A DNA stretch of 8,785 nucleotides from Calditrichia bacterium (GTDB lineage Bacteria > Calditrichota > Calditrichia > Calditrichales > Calditrichaceae), in NCBI GenBank assembly GCA_027039465.1, contig JALWEA010000431.1, positions 1 to 8,785 of the forward strand. Reading direction: 5' to 3'. The position numbers and the translations under genes were made by a program. The notes under the pieces are model-generated. The model did no database searches. It saw only the letters and a program-made list of their open reading frames with translations, and had not been told where the DNA came from. Shown here one piece after another: positions 1 through 6,565 of this stretch (position 1 is the stretch's first letter; each line of letters opens with the position of its first letter).

Positions 1-70
1 TAATGTAAGCAGTAACTACCATTTGTTTTCGGCTGGAATTATGATCAATCATCTTCGGCGCTGTTTTGTG

Positions 71-137
71 GTCATCTGACTGATTGCTATCAGTCAGATG
101 ACAAATGTTTTCGGACTGATAGCAATCAGTCCGAAAA
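71..137. repeat. Two adjacent hairpins with mutually inverted cores
   Basis: Hairpin 1 has perfect 13-bp arms at 71-83 and 90-102 with a 6-nt loop. Hairpin 2 has perfect 13-bp arms at 108-120 and 125-137 with a 4-nt loop. The 18-bp core of the first (78-95, gactgattgctatcagtc) is the exact reverse complement of the second core (114-131). The two therefore form a larger inverted repeat with an 18-bp spacer and could fold separately or pair with each other. Hairpin 2 is flanked by T on the 5' side and A on the 3' side on both strands, the reverse of a terminator. The arrangement resembles REP doublets (REPINs). Confidence 0.75.
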
Positions 138-187
138 AAGACGAAAGAGATGGTTGATAAATTCCGATTGCAAAATTCAATCATCCC

Positions 188-299
188 CTACTATTGACAT
201 GAGATGGGTTGTTATTCTGAATGGAACGCACCGTAATGAAGAATCCCTTTCGTCCGTTGCTGCTTTGGAGGAGATTCTTCGCTGCGCTGCTATTGACAT
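188..299. repeat. Hairpin repeat flanked by 13-bp direct repeats
   Basis: The 13-mers at 188-200 and 287-299 (ct[a/g]ctattgacat) match at 12 of 13 positions and are 99 bp apart. Between them is an inverted repeat, gaagaatc (238-245) and gattcttc (273-280), with a 27-nt loop. The inner sequence, with ttattctgaatggaacg (212-228) and gattcttcgctgcgctg (273-289), resembles a palindromic intergenic repeat that I recall from many environmental bacterial genomes. Possible readings are a decayed MITE-like insertion with its target duplication, or two chance copies. Confidence 0.5.
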
Positions 300-419
300 A
301 TTCGATTCGCATAGTAATTATTTAGCCCCATACACTCTCTTCCATACTGTCTCCCGATGCTCGGAATTTTCAACATAGAGGGGGTGCCCACGTAGTTGTG
401 GACTTTTATTTAAGTGTTC

Positions 420-433
420 GAATTTATAAATTC
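420..433. repeat. Perfect 14-bp palindrome
   Basis: gaatttataaattc reads identically on both strands. It could be an operator-like site or a simple AT-rich coincidence. No neighbouring promoter or gene start explains it. Confidence 0.5.
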
Positions 434-481
434 TGCGCCCGCCAACTCGACTTATCCCGTTTGCCGTGTTTAGACCCCCTA

Positions 482-502
482 AATCCCCCTCACAGGGGGA
501 TT
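482..502. repeat. C/G-rich hairpin inside a ccccctaaatccccct-type repeat
   Basis: Arms aatccccct (482-490) and agggggatt (494-502) pair perfectly over 9 bp with a 3-nt loop. The preceding tagaccccctaaat extends a pattern that I recall as a dispersed intergenic repeat in several bacterial phyla. No T-tract follows on either strand within 4 nt, so a terminator role is doubtful. Confidence 0.6.
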
Positions 503-620
503 CAAAGTTGTTTGTAAATTTTGCTCATTACCCAATTTGCCAGTGGTTCAGTGCTTACTCTTTTCCCCAACCGGTAAGTTCAACTTTTCATCGGGCACAA
601 TCATTCGTGCCGTTTTGCGT

Positions 621-702
621 CCCCTTATAAGGAGGACAACAGGGAGTGGAAAAAATGCCGCTGCCGGTACTTTTGCATTCATATCTCGCTACGCCAGGAA
701 TG
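621..702. repeat. Further repeat fragments: ccttataagg palindrome and a cattc/gaatg pair
   Basis: ccttataagg (623-632) is a perfect 10-bp palindrome within ccccttataaggagg and looks like a partner fragment of the C/G-rich repeat near 482-502. Farther right, cattc (676-680) and gaatg (698-702) enclose a segment reading ctcgctacgccag, similar to one arm of common palindromic repeats. Both look like remnants rather than intact units. Confidence 0.4.
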
Positions 703-870
703 ACAGGTTTGGCTTCAGTCATTGCCATAATAATCCATAGTACCAGCCATGGTTCTTGACCTTGGGACGACAATTTGCGGTGCGGATGGATCAAAAAAAT
801 GAAACAGCAACTAAAATGTTGGAAATAAATGCTCTGTTTTCGATTTACAAAAACTATCGATGTATTGACT

Positions 871-2691
871 TTATTTGTCGATGGTTTTCAGAAGTTCTTT
901 GGCCTCTTTATTATTGGGGCTAAATGCCAGCACCCGACGGGCCAAATTGGCCGCTTTACCATAATTGCCCTGGGCTTCAAAGACTTTGGCCAATATTAAG
1001 TTCGCCTCGGTATCGTTGGGATTTTTCTTCAAACGATCTTCCAGTTCCTTCTTAAACCGGCTTAGAATATCGATGTAATGAAATTCGGGCCCAAGGGTCG
1101 GATGATGAACAATGTACGACGGGTCCAAATAAAAAACTTTACGATACTGTTCGATGGCCAAATCCTTTTTACCCATTTCTGTGTACAATTCGGCTAACTT
1201 AAGATAAACACGAACCAGTTTGGGATCTTCCTGCAAAGCTAACAGATAGTACTTTTCGGCCAAATCATACTTACCCATTTCATGATAAGTAAGGCCCAAA
1301 TTGAAAATAGCTTCTTTAAATCTCGGATTATATCGCACTGCTTCCGTAAAAGCAATGGCCATTTCAACATAAACCTTTTTCTTTTTTATGGGATCCATGG
1401 AAATTTTATGATCGCCGTGCTTTCGGGTTTTTGTCATGCTTGCCTGCGATTGATCTCCATTGAGCATTTCCAAAAAAGCTTCAATCAACTCTTCGATAAC
1501 CGCCTGCTTATAAATGGTCAAACCCTTCAAAAAATAAGCAATGGAGTTATCCGGTTGCAGTTCAATGGCTTTATTCAATTCGTTTAAAGCATTATAAAAT
1601 ATTTGCGACCTATAATAGCAATCACCCAAACGTAAATGGTATTCCGCCGTTTTAGGATCCAATTCCGTGGCAGTTCGATAAAAATCGATTGCTTTGCGGT
1701 ATTTACCCTGATCATAGTAAATATTACCCATCTCGTAAAAAATAGGAGCGAATTCGGGATTAATTTTTTTCGCTTCATTCAGGGCCTTTTCGGCATCTTT
1801 AAATCGTTTAAGTCGGCGATAGATTTGTCCCAAATAATAAAATGATTTGTAATCATTGGGATTCAAATCAACAACTTTTTGGAAATCATTAATGGCCTTT
1901 TCGAAATGGCCTTTTTTGTAATAAATAAGTCCCCTGCCAAAATAAGGCTTGGAAAAATTTGGTAGCGCTCTAATCACCTTATTAAACTGGGCAAGCGCCA
2001 AATCCAACTTTCCCGAATTGAAATAGACAATACCCAAATTATAATAAGCTTCCCAAAAGCGGGGATCTTTCTGAATAGCCTGCTTAAACAGCCCGGTTAC
2101 CACTTCATAACTCGGATTTGGTTTTTCGTTTTCCATATAGGCTCGAATGAAGGATTCGAAAGCGGGTACCGAATTGGTCAATGTAAAAGCCAACAATTTC
2201 TTTTCTTTGGCTGAAACGGGTATACCGGCAAGTTCGATAAGTTGATTGATTATCTGATTGCCGGCAGCAAAAAATTCGTTTAGGGGCTTAGTGATTTTAG
2301 AAGTCAACAAAGCGGTGCCATTGTAGGCATTGCTGTAAAGCACGTTCAAAGTCAGCATATTATTTTGAACGGAATAAGAACCCGAAATCGTGACTTCCAC
2401 ATTACCGTATTTACCGATATGGTAGATCATCCGTTCGGTCAAAGGGCCTTTGCCAAAACCGACTTCGTTTAATACCTTTTGAAAATGCTTTTTATCGGGA
2501 ACATAAAATCCGGATAATACGCTCAATTTATTGCGCAAATAATAATCAAGACCGTAAGATATCCAATCATACTTCGGATTCGGTTGCTCATTTGTAAAAG
2601 GGATTAAACCGATTTTTCGTTTGTCTTGTGACAGCAAACTACCTGCCAAAATCAAGACAATCAATGCTACATTAAATAATCGTTTACGCAT
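871..2691 (-). CDS. Exported TolB/FlgO-like domain protein with about nine TPR units
   Basis: From the ATG this protein has 606 aa. Residues 1-22 form a Sec-type signal peptide (MRKRLF, a hydrophobic core, then GSLLSQ) with no lipobox Cys, so it is predicted periplasmic or surface-exposed rather than a lipoprotein. Residues of about 25-160 resemble the TolB N-terminal/FlgO-like fold: KIGLIPFTN, a helix with GLDYYLRNKL, and GNVEVTISGSYSVQNNMLTLNV. TPR units then lie at about 212-245, 246-279, 280-313, 314-347, 348-381, 382-457 (interrupted by some 40 charged residues), 458-491, 492-525 and 560-593, with the usual Gly-x-Tyr, Ala and Pro positions. Such arrays bind partner proteins; no catalytic residue is apparent. 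A GTG three codons upstream (2698-2700) is the alternative start. It follows the Rod operon on the same strand after about 300 bp. An envelope-assembly or wall-synthesis role is a guess from context. Confidence 0.85.
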   Translation of the reverse strand: MRKRLFNVALIVLILAGSLLSQDKRKIGLIPFTNEQPNPKYDWISYGLDYYLRNKLSVLSGFYVPDKKHFQKVLNEVGFGKGPLTERMIYHIGKYGNVEVTISGSYSVQNNMLTLNVLYSNAYNGTALLTSKITKPLNEFFAAGNQIINQLIELAGIPVSAKEKKLLAFTLTNSVPAFESFIRAYMENEKPNPSYEVVTGLFKQAIQKDPRFWEAYYNLGIVYFNSGKLDLALAQFNKVIRALPNFSKPYFGRGLIYYKKGHFEKAINDFQKVVDLNPNDYKSFYYLGQIYRRLKRFKDAEKALNEAKKINPEFAPIFYEMGNIYYDQGKYRKAIDFYRTATELDPKTAEYHLRLGDCYYRSQIFYNALNELNKAIELQPDNSIAYFLKGLTIYKQAVIEELIEAFLEMLNGDQSQASMTKTRKHGDHKISMDPIKKKKVYVEMAIAFTEAVRYNPRFKEAIFNLGLTYHEMGKYDLAEKYYLLALQEDPKLVRVYLKLAELYTEMGKKDLAIEQYRKVFYLDPSYIVHHPTLGPEFHYIDILSRFKKELEDRLKKNPNDTEANLILAKVFEAQGNYGKAANLARRVLAFSPNNKEAKELLKTIDK

Positions 2692-2995
2692 TGCACTCAC
2701 ATACTTTGCTTAATGCCTAAATTTACTGTTTTTCTTATTTCGACAATTTTTTTCAGTAATTTAATTGATAACCCGATTTTTTATTCTTTTTGCGCAAGAT
2801 TTTTTAAAGCTCTTTTTTACCGTATATGTGCCCGTATTATGCGCCTTAATTTTCTACCATTTTTTGTTTGTTACAAAAACATAATGGTTAATTTCACATA
2901 AATCAACTTAACAGTTCACAATCCCGATTAATTTAATTACAATTTGTAAGATAATAAATAATCGTAAAAATTGCACATTTTATCCAACTAAATAT
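2692..2995. other. AT-rich spacer between rodA and the TPR gene
   Basis: This stretch of about 300 bp holds no credible gene; the only sizeable open frame is a 62-codon one on the other strand, rich in Phe and Ile as expected from AT-rich DNA. An imperfect hairpin lies at 2856-2888: accat/atggt plus tttttgt/acaaaaa with a 4-nt bulge and a 5-nt loop. It has no T-tract on either strand, so I do not call it a terminator. The end next to the TPR gene contains a promoter candidate, listed separately. The length suggests the TPR gene has its own transcript. Confidence 0.6.
2718..2746 (-). promoter_or_regulatory. Candidate promoter of the TPR gene
   Basis: On the minus strand TTG (2744-2746) is followed by 18 nt and TAAATTTA (2718-2725). 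The second box differs from the Bacteroidota TAnnTTTG element only at its last base, as does the box upstream of mreB. Transcription from it would give a leader of about 20 nt before the ATG at 2689-2691. The region is so AT-rich that chance matches are likely. Confidence 0.3.
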
Positions 2996-4204
2996 TTAAA
3001 TATGATAACGATTCTTTGAGAAGTTCATCGTGATGCCGATCAATAAACAACTGGTTAACAGGAATGATCCTCCATAACTTAGGAAGGGCAAAGGCAAACC
3101 CGTTACCGGTGCCAGGCCGATGGTCATGGCAATATTTATAAGCGTGTGAAACAAAAGAATCGTCATTAAACCGACCAGCGATAAGCGCGCATAAGATGAT
3201 TTTACCTGATTTGACAGATAAAGCAAATAAAGAAATAAGAAAACAAAAACCATTAAAATCAAGACGATCCCCACAAATCCCTGTTCTTCTCCGATCACCG
3301 AAAAAATAAAATCCGTATGATGGGCCGGAAGAAAATTTAAATGCGACTGAGAGCCCTGTAAAAATCCTTTGCCCCAAACGCCGCCGGATCCGATGGCCAC
3401 TTTGCTTTGAATGATCTGATATCCGGCACCACGCGGATCTTTTTCCGGTTGCAAAAACGTTAAGATGCGCTGCTGCTGGTAAGGACGGAGCGTTTTCCAC
3501 AAAACGGGCGTAACGGCGCCAACCGCGATATGCATTACAAAAACGCCAAACTTAACAATACCTTTTTGCCTGGCTAAAATCAAAACAATTGAAATAAGCA
3601 ATATCCAGCCCATAAATGCGTAAAGGTTAAAGGCTACAATCATGGTAACAATCGGCGTTGTAATGACAAAAAGGAAAAACCATGAAATCCCGGCCATGTA
3701 CAACATGGGAATAATCAAAGCTAAAAATACCAGCGAGGTTCCCAAGTCCGGTTGTTTGGCAATGAGTATAAAAGGAATTAAAATCATTAAAAACACGACC
3801 GCCAAATGTTTCCATTCATTTATGCTGCGATCGTTTTGCGATAAATAGCGCGCCACCGCTAATACGGTTGCTATTTTGGCAAACTCGGACGGTTGTAAAC
3901 GCAAAGGGCCGATAGCCAACCAGCGTTCCGCTCCGAAGCCTTTCACGCCCATAAAAAACACTAACAGCAACAATAACAAAGAAAGCACATAAAGCAAATA
4001 ACTAAACTCATAAATAATTTTATAGGGTATGAGAACGATTGAAATAATTAAAACAATTCCTAAAAAAGCGTAAATCAATTGCTTGGAAAAATAGGAAGAC
4101 GAAGTTAAATAGGTAGCGCTGTAAACGGCAAAAAGCCCTACCACTATGAGCACTAACGTCGGTAAAAAAATGCCGAGATCAAAATTTCTCAAAAATTTTT
4201 GCAT
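2996..4204 (-). CDS. rodA: RodA, SEDS-family peptidoglycan glycosyltransferase
   Basis: RodA polymerises lipid II into glycan strands in complex with PBP2. This protein has 402 aa with about ten hydrophobic segments, as expected for SEDS proteins. Diagnostic stretches are GFGAERWLAIGPLRLQPSEF (89-108), QPDLGTSLVF (151-160), the extracytoplasmic loop with RILTFLQPEKDPRGAGYQ (246-263), and GSQSHLNFLPAHHTDFIFSV (284-303). Asp298 in His-Thr-Asp-Phe-Ile-Phe corresponds to the Asp shown to be essential in other RodA proteins. The C-terminal PVTGLPLPFLSYGGS (366-380) is also family-typical. RodA is chosen over FtsW because the gene sits directly after mrdA and because of the HTDFIF version of the loop. 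The ATG is preceded by AGG with 7 nt spacing. It is the last gene of the tight operon, and no convincing terminator follows. Confidence 0.96.
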   Translation of the reverse strand: MQKFLRNFDLGIFLPTLVLIVVGLFAVYSATYLTSSSYFSKQLIYAFLGIVLIISIVLIPYKIIYEFSYLLYVLSLLLLLLVFFMGVKGFGAERWLAIGPLRLQPSEFAKIATVLAVARYLSQNDRSINEWKHLAVVFLMILIPFILIAKQPDLGTSLVFLALIIPMLYMAGISWFFLFVITTPIVTMIVAFNLYAFMGWILLISIVLILARQKGIVKFGVFVMHIAVGAVTPVLWKTLRPYQQQRILTFLQPEKDPRGAGYQIIQSKVAIGSGGVWGKGFLQGSQSHLNFLPAHHTDFIFSVIGEEQGFVGIVLILMVFVFLFLYLLYLSNQVKSSYARLSLVGLMTILLFHTLINIAMTIGLAPVTGLPLPFLSYGGSFLLTSCLLIGITMNFSKNRYHI

Positions 4205-4221
4205 CCGCCAACCTAAACTTT

Positions 4222-6078
4222 CTAATGAATTAATGGCATTGGTCTTAAACTATCTATCGGTACGGTTTGAATGGGATTCAAATCGCTTTCCGTTTTCAAA
4301 CTGTCCTTTTTTACCACAGGTCTCGGAATAAGTTTATGGTAAAAATACATTTCCAAAAATTTACGGGCAATGGGTGCGGCGTGCCCTCCGCCGCTGCCGG
4401 CGTTTTCCAGCATAACGGCAATGGCAACCTCCGGATGTTTGTACGGTGCAAATCCCATAAACCAAGCATGCGGGTCTCCGTGCGGATTTTGCGCCGTTCC
4501 GGTTTTACCGGCCATATCAATGCCGGGAACTTTGCCCAACCAACCGGTTCCGCCGTTAACCACTTCGTGCATGCCTTCGCGCACCACATCAAAATATTCG
4601 CTATAAATCCCTTTTACATAGCGCGCTTTGACCGGAAAGGACATCACCTTATGCGTTTGGTAATTATACAAATGATCAACGAGATGCGGTTCGTAATACA
4701 AGCCCTTATTGGCTATTATCATGGCAAATTGAGCCAATTGTAAGGGTGTGACCAATAGTTCGCCCTGCCCGATCGCCAAATTGGCCAAATTTCCCTTTGT
4801 CCAACCGTGCTCTCCGTAGATGCGATTAAAATAGGCCACCGTTGGCACTAGTCCGGCTTTTTCTCCTGGTAAGTCAATGCCCGTTTTCTTCCCGAATCCG
4901 AGCAGTTTACTGTATTTCGACCAGACCGGCAAACCGATTTTTAATCCCAATTGATAAAAATACACATTGCAACTGTTTTTAATGGCTCCGTACAAGTCCA
5001 ACCAACCGTGCCCGTTTGGATTCCAGCAACGAATCACTCTTCTTCCCAAGCGAAAATATCCCGGACAAAACGCTTTCCATTGAGGAGTGATAATCTTTTC
5101 CTGCAGAGCCGCCAGCGCAGCCACTATTTTGTAAGTTGAACCGGGAGGATAGGTACTTTGAATGGCGCGACTGAATAAGGGATGATTGGGATTTTTGATT
5201 AAATTGCTCCAAATTTGAGGATCAATCTTGCCGCTTAAAGAACGAATGTCGTAGTCGGGTTTGCTGACCAAAGCTATGATGCCCCCGTTACGTACATCTA
5301 TGGCTACCAAGGCGCCGCGATGTCCTTCCAATAACGACTCTCCGAATTTCTGCAGATTGTAATCCATATACAAATACAAATCACTGCCGTGGATCGGTTG
5401 CTCATTCAATTGCGGATCGTAATCGCCTAAAATTTTACCGCTGGCATCCACGCGCACATAACGCACGCCTTTGGTGCCGCGCAAGTCCAAATCATAATAA
5501 CGTTCCAAGCCCGTTTTGCCGATCATATCTCCCAAATCATATTCGGGATGCTTTTTTTGCTCTTCCGGACTGACTTCGCCGATGTACCCGAAGACATGAG
5601 GCGAATTAACATCCGGCGGATAGTAACGTTTGAAATCGGGAATGACCTCAAGCCCGGGCAGAAAATACTGGTTTTCTTCCAAATAAATTACCTGCTTTTT
5701 AGGTACATCGCGCGCAATAACCACCGGCTGGAATTTGGAAGCACGGCGTAATTTAATTCTAATGCTTTTCTCATCGATCCGAAACCGATCGGATATTTGC
5801 CTGATGGTTTGGCGAGTGACATGCGCCGGAATTAAGGCAACGGAAAACGAAGGTCGATTATCAACCAAAATACGTTTATTCTTGTCAAAAATTAATCCGC
5901 GGACAGGATTGAGTTTAACGGGACGAATGACATTGTTCAGAGAGACTTCCAAATAATAATGATGTTTGATCACCTGCAGATTAAAAAAGCCGATTACAAT
6001 AATTAAAAAGCTGACAATAATAAAAATCGAAAACACATAAACCCTGGATGACCGTTGCGGAGAATCAAAATTACGCAT
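4222..6078 (-). CDS. mrdA: Penicillin-binding protein 2, elongation-specific transpeptidase
   Basis: This class B D,D-transpeptidase cross-links lateral-wall peptidoglycan made by RodA. From the ATG it has 618 aa. It has a short cytoplasmic tail, one membrane anchor at about 13-35, then the pedestal domain with RGLIFDKNKRILVDNRPS, the linker-region GYIGEVSPEE, and GKTGLERYYDLDLRGTKG near 188-205. The transpeptidase domain (about 245-575) carries all three active-site motifs: Ser-Thr-Tyr-Lys (Ser314 nucleophile, Lys317), Ser-Cys-Asn (369-371) and Lys-Thr-Gly (525-527). Cys338, Cys351, His357 and Cys370 cluster around the Ser-x-Asn motif; E. coli PBP2 binds zinc in this area, so a metal site is possible. 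A polar tail of about 35 residues, rich in Pro, Lys and Ser, follows the last helix. A GTG three codons upstream (6085-6087) is the alternative start. rodA follows after 17 bp. Confidence 0.97.
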   Translation of the reverse strand: MRNFDSPQRSSRVYVFSIFIIVSFLIIVIGFFNLQVIKHHYYLEVSLNNVIRPVKLNPVRGLIFDKNKRILVDNRPSFSVALIPAHVTRQTIRQISDRFRIDEKSIRIKLRRASKFQPVVIARDVPKKQVIYLEENQYFLPGLEVIPDFKRYYPPDVNSPHVFGYIGEVSPEEQKKHPEYDLGDMIGKTGLERYYDLDLRGTKGVRYVRVDASGKILGDYDPQLNEQPIHGSDLYLYMDYNLQKFGESLLEGHRGALVAIDVRNGGIIALVSKPDYDIRSLSGKIDPQIWSNLIKNPNHPLFSRAIQSTYPPGSTYKIVAALAALQEKIITPQWKAFCPGYFRLGRRVIRCWNPNGHGWLDLYGAIKNSCNVYFYQLGLKIGLPVWSKYSKLLGFGKKTGIDLPGEKAGLVPTVAYFNRIYGEHGWTKGNLANLAIGQGELLVTPLQLAQFAMIIANKGLYYEPHLVDHLYNYQTHKVMSFPVKARYVKGIYSEYFDVVREGMHEVVNGGTGWLGKVPGIDMAGKTGTAQNPHGDPHAWFMGFAPYKHPEVAIAVMLENAGSGGGHAAPIARKFLEMYFYHKLIPRPVVKKDSLKTESDLNPIQTVPIDSLRPMPLIH

Positions 6079-6079
6079 G

Positions 6080-6565
6080 TTACTCACTAAAATATTTTTC
6101 GGTAAACAAGGCCGTAATGATTAAAATAACCGTTGTGTACAAAGTGTTGGGCAGTGCCCGATTCAGAAAAAAATAATGAAACGAGAACTCGGATTTGAAT
6201 TGAAACAGGGCGTAAAAAATGATCTCATGAATCAGAATGAAAACAATAAACCACAAATCAAGGCTTAAACTTTTGATGGCATGCCCGTGGAATTTTCCGC
6301 CTAGATAGCCGACAACGGATTTCGGTAAGGCCGAAATGCCCAAAGGCAAGCCGGTAACGGCATCCTGTAAAAGCCCCAATAAAAATCCGGCAGTGCTACC
6401 TTTAATACCGCCGAAACGTTTGGATATCAACAGCACAACCACCAAAACAAAATCGGGTTCGTAAAAATGAATGGCGATCAGCGGGGCAAATAAGGCCTGA
6501 ACAATAACACTCGTAACGCCAAAGATAAAAAATAACAGCCAAAAATATTTATTTTCCTGATGCAT
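6080..6565 (-). CDS. mreD: Rod shape-determining protein MreD
   Basis: MreD is a small polytopic inner-membrane protein that partners MreC in the Rod complex. This one has 161 aa, the usual size, with about five hydrophobic segments (roughly 8-30, 36-48, 56-74, 100-121 and 138-155). The most conserved family stretch is visible: GFLLGLLQDAVTGLPLGISAL followed by VVGYLGG at about 60-90, with Asp68 inside it. The first Met at 6563-6565 lies within the end of mreC and has GGGAG (6569-6573) only 3 nt upstream. The last codons (Ser-Glu-stop) supply a GTGAG that appears to be the ribosome binding site for the next gene. Identification rests on topology, this motif and the fixed gene order, because MreD sequences diverge strongly. 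Confidence 0.92.
   Translation of the reverse strand: MHQENKYFWLLFFIFGVTSVIVQALFAPLIAIHFYEPDFVLVVVLLISKRFGGIKGSTAGFLLGLLQDAVTGLPLGISALPKSVVGYLGGKFHGHAIKSLSLDLWFIVFILIHEIIFYALFQFKSEFSFHYFFLNRALPNTLYTTVILIITALFTEKYFSE
6084..6087 (-). promoter_or_regulatory. GTGA ribosome binding site that decides the mrdA start
   Basis: On the minus strand the mreD-mrdA junction reads gtgagtaacatgcg. The GTGA matches the GGTGA end of the anti-anti-Shine-Dalgarno sequence and lies 5 nt upstream of an ATG (6076-6078). That ATG follows the mreD TAA (6080-6082) by one base. The GTG itself could be an in-frame start, adding three residues and overlapping mreD by 8 bp, but the ATG reading seems better. The TPR gene has the same layout (gtgagtgcaatgcg at 2687-2700). 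Confidence 0.45.

Larger units (their letters stand above)
1..870. other. Non-coding region made of intergenic palindromic repeats
   Basis: No open frame here looks like a gene. The longest (154-378 and 537-740 on the plus strand, 588-794 on the minus strand) run straight through palindromic repeats, have no ribosome binding site and give no recognisable protein. What is visible is a series of unrelated inverted repeats: two hairpins at 71-137, a hairpin with flanking direct repeats at 188-299, a 14-bp palindrome at 420-433, a C/G-rich hairpin at 482-502 and a short palindrome at 623-632. This looks like a place where small repeats accumulate downstream of the TPR gene. Any gene to the left would have to end or begin outside the window. 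Confidence 0.65.

Noticed and set aside
108..140. Hairpin 2 as a rho-independent terminator
   Set aside because: The T-tract is on the 5' side of the stem on both strands, the opposite of what a terminator needs.
154..378. 74-codon open frame on the plus strand
   Set aside because: It spans the hairpin repeat and its flanking direct repeats, has no Shine-Dalgarno and no recognisable protein pattern.
537..794. Overlapping small open frames on both strands in the left region
   Set aside because: They cross repeat fragments and their translations look like random reading of repeats (many Arg, Ser, Thr and Cys).
793..839. Possible terminator after the TPR gene: aaacag (802-807) with ctgttt (834-839) and a run of T on the minus strand (794-800)
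   Set aside because: The stem has only 6 bp with a 26-nt loop, and the T-run does not adjoin the stem directly. Too weak to list as a feature.
1..870. CRISPR array or tRNA in the repeat-rich left region
   Set aside because: There are no regularly spaced identical repeats, and no cloverleaf with a T-loop GGTTCRA motif was found.
2713..2901. 62-codon plus-strand frame in the rodA-TPR spacer
   Set aside because: The Phe/Ile/Asn-rich composition simply reflects AT-rich DNA, and there is no ribosome binding site.
4267..4743. 158-codon plus-strand frame opposite mrdA
   Set aside because: It is a shadow of the PBP2 transpeptidase domain with no independent support.
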